DNA of 44,837 nucleotides from an uncultured Alistipes sp. GTDB taxonomy: Bacteria; Bacteroidota; Bacteroidia; Bacteroidales; Rikenellaceae. The notes beneath the pieces were generated by a model that made no database searches, was not told the origin of the DNA, and saw only the letters and a list, made by a program, of their open reading frames with translations. The stretch covers positions 1 to 44,837 of the forward strand of contig UQUQ01000021.1 of the NCBI GenBank assembly GCA_900544265.1. The letters are read 5' to 3'. Shown piece after piece: positions 39,461 to 44,837 of this stretch. The position numbers and the translations under genes are program-made. How positions within the stretch are numbered: the first letter of the stretch is position 1; the number at the start of each line of letters is the position of its first letter.

Positions 39461-40601
39461 AATCGCCTCCGCTTTTCGTGAAGGCCAGCCGCAGGTCTCC
39501 TCCGGCGTGCAGCCCCAGCCGCCGCATCAGCTCCTCGGCCGGGAGCGGGAAGTCGCGCTTGAGCACCTCGGCGCCGCGCCCCTTCAGTTCGCGTTTGAGC
39601 CGCCGCGGGTCGTAGGGCTCGATCCTTTCGATGGCGAGCACCCGGCCGATCACGCCGTGCGGCTCCTCCGCGGCGAAGGCGAAGCCGTTTTCGCTCCACA
39701 TGTCGGCCTTCCCGGCCAGGTGCAACCGTGCCAGCCGCGCCTTCTGCAGGGCGACGTCCGGCACAATGAGCCAGCGGTAGTGCTCCGCCGCGAAGCGTGC
39801 CGGCGCGGCGGGCGGCTCCGCATCCGGGCAGGCCGCGAAGCTCCCCCGGCCGAGTGCCGTCGCCGTTACGAGCGGGCCGCTGCCGTCGTCGCAGACGATG
39901 ACCTCCTTGCACTCGTCACCGAGCGAGACCACCTCGACGCGGGCATCGGGAAAGAGGCGCAGCGCCTCGTCGACATCGAACAGCGGCGAGTTTTTCAGAC
40001 AGAGCCGTGCGGCCGCCGCGCGGATGCGGGGACGCAGGGCGAGGACATCGGGCGAGCACTCCTCAATCCGCAGGAGCCTGCGCCCGTCGGCGGCCCGCCG
40101 GTCGGGGTCGGCGTAGACCCAGTCGAAGCGCAGCCCCTCTCTGTCGAGGTACTCCTCGGCCGCGGCGGTGACGACCTCGATATTCCCGACGCCGAGGCGG
40201 CGGAAGTTCTCGCGCGCCACGTCGGCCAGCACCGGATCGCGCTCGAGGGTGACAACGCGGCGGAAGCGGCGGCTCAGGAAGAGCGTGTCGACACCGAGCC
40301 CGCACGTGAGGTCGAGCACCGCATCGCCCGCGATCGCCTTGTGCGCCGCACAGGCCTCGCTCGATGCCTGCTCGAAGGCCAGCGGTGGGAGGATGCACTG
40401 CGCCGCGGCGTAGGTCGGCAGTTTCCGCTCCGCGCGGGCGAGGTACTTGACCTGCGTGGCGACGAGCCGCGCATGGGGAATGCGGCGGTCGAGCGCCACC
40501 TCCAGCGGGTCGCGCCCCCGGGCGGCGGCAATGGCCTGCTGCACCGGCTCGGTGAGGAGCAGGGCAAGCTCTTCGGATGTCAGGGTTTCGCGCGGTTGCA
40601 T
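39438..40601 (-). CDS. THUMP-like class I SAM-dependent methyltransferase
   Basis: A 387-residue protein of a Bacteroidota methyltransferase family related to PG_1098 of Porphyromonas. A helical N-terminal part (1 to about 88) precedes a Rossmann SAM domain with motif I DLTCGLGVD (97-105), an acidic loop TLERDP and DPDRR at 164-168. A C-terminal THUMP-like/ferredoxin-like region spans about 290-387 (RELKGRGAEVLKRDF). The N(D)PPY-type motif of DNA or RNA amino-methylases is replaced by ADPDR. The substrate is unknown; nucleic acid is likely, given the THUMP-like domain. It lies 17 nt after comEC. Confidence 0.8.
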   Translation of the reverse strand: MQPRETLTSEELALLLTEPVQQAIAAARGRDPLEVALDRRIPHARLVATQVKYLARAERKLPTYAAAQCILPPLAFEQASSEACAAHKAIAGDAVLDLTCGLGVDTLFLSRRFRRVVTLERDPVLADVARENFRRLGVGNIEVVTAAAEEYLDREGLRFDWVYADPDRRAADGRRLLRIEECSPDVLALRPRIRAAAARLCLKNSPLFDVDEALRLFPDARVEVVSLGDECKEVIVCDDGSGPLVTATALGRGSFAACPDAEPPAAPARFAAEHYRWLIVPDVALQKARLARLHLAGKADMWSENGFAFAAEEPHGVIGRVLAIERIEPYDPRRLKRELKGRGAEVLKRDFPLPAEELMRRLGLHAGGDLRLAFTKSGGDFWTIRLK

Positions 40602-40618
40602 GATGCGGTTATCCGGGG

Positions 40619-42115
40619 TTAATGATTAGGCAAATGTACGCTTTTTTTCGCATCCACACTCCATGCCGCGAGGGTTGCCGCGGCAAAAAAGAGGTAGACG
40701 GCCGCCGTGGCCTCGCCGCCGAGCGTGTATTCCACGACGCCGCCCGGCAGGGCTGCGGTCAGCCGCGCCAGGGCGTTGACACCCCCGGCCGCCGCGCCGA
40801 GCACCGCGGTGAAGAGCGGGGCCAGCACCCCGACGGGCAGCACCATCCAGAGCGTGCCGCCCAGCACGACGATCGTGGCGAGCAGGATGGCCGCGGGGTT
40901 GAGCAGCAGCCCCGCGAGCGAAAGGATGCCGAAGGTGTGCGAGACGAGGGGCGCCGTGGCCGCCGTGGCCACGAGTCCGATGACGTAGGCGTCGATGACG
41001 GTGTTGAGCACCCGCCACCGGGTCCGCAGCCGCCGGCAGAGGGGCACGCCCCACGCGAGGATCGCCCCGACGGCGAGAAACGAGAGGCGGAAGCTGATGT
41101 CGCCGAGCCAGGCGGGGTTCCACAGCAGCATGCCGAAGGCCGCCGCGGCGAGGGCGTTCATGCCGACATACTCCGATGCGGAGGCGAGGGCGAACTGCAG
41201 GAGCGTGCACATCACGGCGGCCCGCACGGCGCTCGGCGGAAATCCCGCCGCCGTGACGAAGAGCCAGACGGCGGCCGCGGCGACGAGGTTGCGGAGCAGG
41301 TGCCCGCGCCGCAGCAGGGGCATCCACGCTGTCGCGAGGTTGACGAGCAGGAAGACGATGCCCGTGTGGAGGCCCGAGACGGCCAGCAGGTGCGAGAATC
41401 CGCTGCGCGAGTAGGCCTCACGCAGCTCGGAGGTGATGCCGCTGCGGTCCCCGGCCGTCATGGCCCGCACGACGGCCCCGGCCTCCGGCTCCATGTTGAG
41501 CCTTTCGATCCGCCGCACGGCCCCGATGTGGAGCCGGTTGCCCGGGCCCGCCTTACGGTCGAGCAGCTGCGACCCGGAGAGGAAGATGCTCCCGACAAAG
41601 CCCCGGCGGCGCATCAGGCGGCGGTAGCTCTCCGATCCGTCGCGCAGGGGCCGCACCACCCCGCGGCAGAGGAGCTGCTCGCCCGCCTCGGGCGGCGTGA
41701 GCGAGTCGGTGCGCACGATCACCCGGTCCGCGGCGGCATGCCACCGTCCGTCTGCCGGGTCGCGCCAGGCCGTGATCGTGCCGTTGGCGGCGAAGTAGCG
41801 GCCCCGGTCCGCGGGGATGTCGTCGATGCGGATCTCCCAGCCGGTGGCGACGTCGCGCGGCACGGCCGCCTCACCCGCGCGGAGCTGCGCCGCGGCCAGT
41901 CCCGCCGTGAGGAGCATCGCCACCGTGCACAGCGACGAGCGCAGCAGCATCGCCGCCGCGCCCGTCGTCAGAAAGGCTGCCGCCAGAAACCATGCCGGGA
42001 GTTCGCACACGTCGGCCAGGGCGATGCCGGCAGCCAGCGGCACGACGGCCTTGAGCATCGGCATGCGGTCGAGGTGCGCGAGCAGCCGTCCGTATCGCAG
42101 TGCGGGGAGTTCCAT
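40619..42115 (-). CDS. comEC: ComEC/Rec2-type DNA-uptake channel, short form
   Basis: A 498-residue polytopic membrane protein of the ComEC/Rec2 family, the inner-membrane channel for single-stranded DNA in natural transformation. An N-terminal DUF4131 region (about 1-165) is followed by the competence domain with the hallmark SHLLAVSGLHTG and about eight further hydrophobic segments. The C-terminal metallo-beta-lactamase domain of Bacillus ComEC is missing, and the protein ends soon after the membrane part. Start: ATG at 42115 (MELPALRYGR), directly behind a TATCTTTG box; the ATG encoding MPMLKAVVPL at 42064 is a realistic alternative. Confidence 0.9.
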   Translation of the reverse strand: MELPALRYGRLLAHLDRMPMLKAVVPLAAGIALADVCELPAWFLAAAFLTTGAAAMLLRSSLCTVAMLLTAGLAAAQLRAGEAAVPRDVATGWEIRIDDIPADRGRYFAANGTITAWRDPADGRWHAAADRVIVRTDSLTPPEAGEQLLCRGVVRPLRDGSESYRRLMRRRGFVGSIFLSGSQLLDRKAGPGNRLHIGAVRRIERLNMEPEAGAVVRAMTAGDRSGITSELREAYSRSGFSHLLAVSGLHTGIVFLLVNLATAWMPLLRRGHLLRNLVAAAAVWLFVTAAGFPPSAVRAAVMCTLLQFALASASEYVGMNALAAAAFGMLLWNPAWLGDISFRLSFLAVGAILAWGVPLCRRLRTRWRVLNTVIDAYVIGLVATAATAPLVSHTFGILSLAGLLLNPAAILLATIVVLGGTLWMVLPVGVLAPLFTAVLGAAAGGVNALARLTAALPGGVVEYTLGGEATAAVYLFFAAATLAAWSVDAKKSVHLPNH

Positions 42116-42120
42116 GCCCC

Positions 42121-42128
42121 CAAAGATA
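42121..42128 (-). promoter_or_regulatory. -7 promoter box of comEC
   Basis: TATCTTTG on the minus strand, 5 nt before the upstream ATG of comEC and only 6 nt past the stop of the phage lysozyme-like gene. The transcript would be leaderless if the ATG at 42115 is used. Confidence 0.55.
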
Positions 42129-42134
42129 CGAAAT

Positions 42135-42536
42135 TCAGTCGGAAAAGAGCGCCCATCCGCGCTCGACATCCCGCATGACGGCCGCCGTGCCGTTCTCGAC
42201 GCGCGAGATGGCCGCCGCCAGGGGCACCATCGTCGCCCGGTCGCGCGTGTCGAGGGGCTCGTCGGGCGAAAGGCCCGTCATGCGGCAGACGGCGTCGATG
42301 TAGGCCTGCGTGCGGTTCTCGGTGGGCGGCGCCCAGCGGGAGATCATCTGCGTGACGGTCCGCAGCCCGTAGCGCACGCGGTAGGTGTCGAGCAGCACGA
42401 AGATCGCGCGGTAGCCCCACTCGGGGGCGCTGAACTGCCGGAATTCGGGGTCCTGCGAGGGGTGCACCTCGCCCCGGTAGCGGACCTTCGAGCGGCGGAT
42501 GTTGCCGGGGTTGTTGTTGCGCAGTCCCCTACTCAT
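42135..42536 (-). CDS. Phage lysozyme-like / structural protein P5-type
   Basis: A 133-residue protein starting MSRGLRNNNPGNIRRS, with QDPEFRQFSAPEWGYRAIFVLL and ISRWAPPTENRTQAYIDAV. This pattern (RNNNPGNIR, GYRA, WAPPxENxTxxY) is that of small phage proteins annotated as structural protein P5 or endolysin-like, thought to be peptidoglycan-degrading transglycosylases. Start ATG at 42536, overlapping the holin stop by 8 nt. It is the last gene of the phage-like series and lies 19 nt from the preferred comEC start. No signal peptide, so release would need the holin. Confidence 0.75.
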   Translation of the reverse strand: MSRGLRNNNPGNIRRSKVRYRGEVHPSQDPEFRQFSAPEWGYRAIFVLLDTYRVRYGLRTVTQMISRWAPPTENRTQAYIDAVCRMTGLSPDEPLDTRDRATMVPLAAAISRVENGTAAVMRDVERGWALFSD

Positions 42537-42954
42537 CGCCCACCTCCTTTCCGATGCGGCGGCGGACGTAGCGGCGCATGCGCAGGAAGAAGGGGGCGTC
42601 GGAGAGCTGCGCGGCGTTCTCGAGGAACGACCACAGCTCGACACCGCACGTGAAGCCGGCGAACAGGCGCGCGACGTTCAGCTGCAGGAAGTCCAGCACG
42701 CAGGTGTCGAGCAGCCACGCCATGGCAATGGCCGTCAGGACGAGGGCGGCCTTTGCGACCGTGCGCCACGCCTTGCGGCTCTCGAAGTACCACGCACGGC
42801 CGGCGCGGCGGGCCGCCGCACGGTCGGCCGCCACGCCCGAGAGGAAGTCCATGACGATGAAGAGCAGCGTCGTGGCGATGAGCGGTCCGGCCGGGGCGAA
42901 GAGTCCGGCGATGCCGGCGGCCGCGCCGCTAACGTATCTGTACAAGGTTTCCAT
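42529..42954 (-). CDS. Phage holin-like membrane protein
   Basis: A 141-residue protein with two or three hydrophobic segments (about 14-42 and 66-90), the motif MDFLSGVAADR and a basic C-terminus (RMRRYVRRRIGKEV). This resembles the phage_holin_4 (toxin secretion/lysis holin) family, which lets endolysin reach the wall. Gene order supports the call: it overlaps the following lysozyme-like gene by 8 nt and the preceding unknown gene by 26 nt. The ATG at 42954 (METLYRYV) was chosen, since the frame's upstream part is Arg/Pro-rich shadow sequence. Confidence 0.75.
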   Translation of the reverse strand: METLYRYVSGAAAGIAGLFAPAGPLIATTLLFIVMDFLSGVAADRAAARRAGRAWYFESRKAWRTVAKAALVLTAIAMAWLLDTCVLDFLQLNVARLFAGFTCGVELWSFLENAAQLSDAPFFLRMRRYVRRRIGKEVGDE

Positions 42955-43402
42955 CGGTCGTGCAGTGGTTGAGGATGTCGCTATCGGGGTCGTATTCGGG
43001 AATCGTGTCCCGGTGGTCGGCCAGGTAGCCGGCCGCGCGACGCAGCAGCGTCCGGGCCTGGGCGAGCAGGCTGCGCCGCAGGGCGCGCCGGGCCGTCGTG
43101 TCGGGCGCCGAGCCGTAGTCGGTCCTGGGGGCCGTCGTGCCACTCTGGCCCGTGCGGATGTCGAGCCGGGGCTGGACGAGCGCCCGCGTGAAGAGGGCTG
43201 TGCAGGCGGCCAGATGGGAGGTGACGAAGTCGGGGTACTGGCCTTCGAGCAGCCGCTCGTGGAGCGCCCGCCCGATGACCGGGACGATGTGGCGCTCCTC
43301 GGCCGCGGCGATGTCGGCCTCGGTGAGGGCCTCGGGCGGCAGCCACTCGCCGTCGCCGAAGGCCAGCCGCACGGCCTGTGCGGGGGAGATCAGGGTATTC
43401 AT
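42929..43402 (-). CDS. Uncharacterised phage protein
   Basis: A 157-residue predicted cytoplasmic protein. It is mostly helical (EALTEADIAAAEERHIVPVIG, RALRRSLLAQARTLLRRAAGYL) and resembles small head-tail connector or DUF6712-type proteins seen in Bacteroidota prophages, though I cannot confirm a family. It lies 1 nt after the portal gene, a place often used by connector proteins, and its 3' end overlaps the holin gene by 26 nt. Its C-terminus (DPDSDILNH...) is acidic and unstructured. Confidence 0.65.
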   Translation of the reverse strand: MNTLISPAQAVRLAFGDGEWLPPEALTEADIAAAEERHIVPVIGRALHERLLEGQYPDFVTSHLAACTALFTRALVQPRLDIRTGQSGTTAPRTDYGSAPDTTARRALRRSLLAQARTLLRRAAGYLADHRDTIPEYDPDSDILNHCTTDGNLVQIR

Positions 43403-43403
43403 G

Positions 43404-44636
43404 TCATCCGATGCTTTGAACGTTGTACTTGGTGATTTCCGAAAGGAAGGCCTGCTGTTTGGGATCTTCCGGGTCGTAGTCGAGCCCGTCGGCCTTGCGG
43501 GCCTCCCAGACCTTCATGTAGATGGGTTTCGAGCGGGTCGGCGGGCGGTTGACGATCTGCAGCGACGAGGTGTCGAGCCCCGTTGCGAGCGCGATGACCT
43601 CGCGGACGGGCTCCATGAGCTCGGCCTGCTCGGCGAGGATGACCGTGTTGAGCGCCACCTCGTATTCGTGCAGGATGCGCTCGGCGCTGAATCCCGCGGC
43701 GTAGTCGAGCCCGCTCAGCGAGCGGAACCACGAGTGCGCCACGACGATGTCGCCCACGGCCTGCTCGTGCAGCGCCTGCCAGTCGCCCTCGTTCTGCGAC
43801 GTGATGGGGATGAAGCGCGAGTTGTCGTCGTCGCCCTCGCCGTCGCGGATCATGAACATCACCTGCCCGGGGTTCCCGGCGAACTTCTGCTCGGCGAGCC
43901 GCACGATGCGTTCGGCCTCGGCGTCGCTGTCGACCGCCGCGTCGAGCATCATCACGCCCGAGAGCTGGAACGAGTTGTCCAGGCGCGAGATGTTCCAGCG
44001 GTCGGTCTTGTAGGCGATGGCCGAGACGTTGAACCCCGCGATGTAGGGCGGCACGCCGTAATGGGTGAACGTGGGTTCGTAGTCCTTGTAGTGGATCAGC
44101 GCGCGCAGCGTGCCGTCCTCCTGCTCCTCGAAACGGGGGTAGAGGGGCAGCTGCCGCGCCTGCTGCGGGCGGAAGGCCCGCCAGTCGTGGTGCAGGAGCA
44201 CGTGCTCCGAGTCGCGGGCCACGCGGCAGCGGGAGGCGTCCTGGTGGTAGAGCGAGAGGAACGTGTGGTGCGGGTCGGTCACCACCTCGAGGAAGGCGTT
44301 GCCGAAGAGTGCCTTGTCGAAGGCCACCTTGTTGAGCACCTGCCGGAGGCTCTCGCCGTCGCCGTTGGCGCGGCGGACGAACTCCGCCAGGCGCGGCAGG
44401 CGGGCCTCGTCGCAGACGAAGCCCTTGCCCGAGATGTAGTCGGCCTTGTCGTTGATGATGCGGCGGTGCGTGGTCGAGCGGCGGGCCATCAGGGCCAGCG
44501 CCTCGGGAAAGAGGTTGTCGTCGCCCCAGCGCCAGAAGCGGTCGCTCTCGACGCGCCCGGCACCGAGCACCACGTAGGGGTCGGACGTGCGGTTGCCCAC
44601 GGCGACGGCGGTTTTGGTTTTCTGTTGTCTGTCCAT
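43404..44636 (-). CDS. Phage portal protein
   Basis: A 410-residue protein resembling Bacteroidota phage portal proteins, the dodecameric ring through which DNA enters the capsid. Support: the N-terminal WRWGDDNLFPEALALMARRSTTHRRIINDKADYISGKG-type region (GDDNLFPEAL, then IINDKADYISGKGF), a long middle with DPHHTFLSLYHQDASRCR, and the C-terminal helical FRSLSGLDYAAGFSAERILHEYEVALNTVIL region (key words GFSAERI and EYEVALNTV) typical of portal stems. Start ATG at 44636 (MDRQQKTKT). Family assignment is by pattern memory; the terminase is not in view. Confidence 0.75.
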   Translation of the reverse strand: MDRQQKTKTAVAVGNRTSDPYVVLGAGRVESDRFWRWGDDNLFPEALALMARRSTTHRRIINDKADYISGKGFVCDEARLPRLAEFVRRANGDGESLRQVLNKVAFDKALFGNAFLEVVTDPHHTFLSLYHQDASRCRVARDSEHVLLHHDWRAFRPQQARQLPLYPRFEEQEDGTLRALIHYKDYEPTFTHYGVPPYIAGFNVSAIAYKTDRWNISRLDNSFQLSGVMMLDAAVDSDAEAERIVRLAEQKFAGNPGQVMFMIRDGEGDDDNSRFIPITSQNEGDWQALHEQAVGDIVVAHSWFRSLSGLDYAAGFSAERILHEYEVALNTVILAEQAELMEPVREVIALATGLDTSSLQIVNRPPTRSKPIYMKVWEARKADGLDYDPEDPKQQAFLSEITKYNVQSIG

Positions 44637-44773
44637 GGTTTGTGTCTTGAGGTTGTCTGCGGAGCCGCCCGCGGGCGGCGGACCGGTGATTCCGGCCCGG
44701 CCGCCGCGGCCCGTGCGCCGTGCGGGCGGCGTCCCGTTGCGGGGTGTTGCGGAGCGCGCTCCGCCCGGCCGCG

Positions 44774-44837
44774 CTATGCGCCGTAGGAGTAGGCGACGAG
44801 CCCTTCGTCGAGGATGTCGCACCCGGCCATGAAGACG
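44774..44837 (-). CDS. 3' end of a further phage-region gene, cut by the window edge
   Basis: Only 20 codons plus the stop (TAG at 44774-44776) are present on the minus strand, ending DILDEGLVAYSYGA. Codon composition and the open frame to the edge suggest a real gene, but the family cannot be told. The terminase large subunit often precedes the portal gene, so it is one possibility. A GC-rich gap of 137 nt (44637-44773), with several possible short hairpins and no visible promoter, separates it from the portal gene. Confidence 0.4.
   Translation of the reverse strand, partial: VFMAGCDILDEGLVAYSYGA

Noticed and set aside
1..44837. tRNA, rRNA or CRISPR loci in the gaps
   Set aside because: Gaps were read for cloverleaf-like inverted repeats and conserved rRNA segments; none was seen.

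Overview
The window is a piece of a Bacteroidota chromosome, most likely a gut Rikenellaceae/Alistipes-like species. The grounds are GC-rich coding sequence with AT-richer gaps, Bacteroidota-type promoters (TTTG or TTG, about 20 nt, then TAnnTTTG) before many genes, almost no Shine-Dalgarno sequences, and family content: a GlsA/GlsB-like acyltransferase pair, a PF14905-type outer-membrane barrel, a head-GIN protein, and Mrp without a CxxC motif. The genus is an inference. High GC produces very long antisense reading frames, and these were discarded.

Layout. 1-1371: AT-rich gap, then mrp (-). 1538-7981 (+): sppA, a hybrid sensor kinase with its own HPt domain, an NtrC-type response regulator, and a small acidic exported protein. 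A cluster of TTCCACA/DnaA-box-like motifs lies before the small gene. 8122-10004 (-): GlsB-like and GlsA-like acyltransferases. 10095-19695 (+): a division and cell-wall cluster, rsmH-ftsL-ftsI-murE-mraY-murD-ftsW, which then passes to an Hsp15-like gene instead of murG-murC-ftsQAZ. 19724-21233 (+): a MATE transporter behind a structured leader ending in an intrinsic terminator. 21322-22482 (-): rplY-pth. 22690-25131 (+): an ECF sigma factor, a small single-TM protein, and an exported helical/GIN-domain protein. 25224-28674 (-): a lipoprotein with three tandem domains, a 680-base gap holding minisatellites, and galE. 28940-30609 (+): kbl and an Lrp/AsnC regulator. 30699-42115 (-): a long co-directional series read as comEC, a THUMP-like methyltransferase, a YihY-type protein, a DUF2520 protein, kdsC, a family-2 beta-galactosidase and an outer-membrane barrel. 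42135-44837 (-): the end of a phage-like module (portal, unknown gene, holin, lysozyme-like protein) running off the window.

How the genes work together. The cell-wall block makes lipid II precursors with meso-diaminopimelate (MurE carries DNPR) and supplies the FtsL/FtsI/FtsW septal core. The kinase and regulator form a probable phosphorelay acting on sigma-54 promoters. The ECF operon looks like an envelope-stress circuit, with a classical ECF-type promoter motif before the sigma gene. GlsA/GlsB-like enzymes would make acylated glycine lipids. KdsC serves Kdo/lipid A synthesis. Beta-galactosidase and the barrel protein probably handle host or dietary galactosides.

The observations most worth a second look are the MATE leader (candidate attenuator or riboswitch), the TTCCACA cluster at 7525-7572, the ECF-small TM-GIN operon, the lipoprotein with a ~150-residue repeat, the 24-bp minisatellite near galE, leaderless-type promoters, and a phage lysis module abutting comEC.
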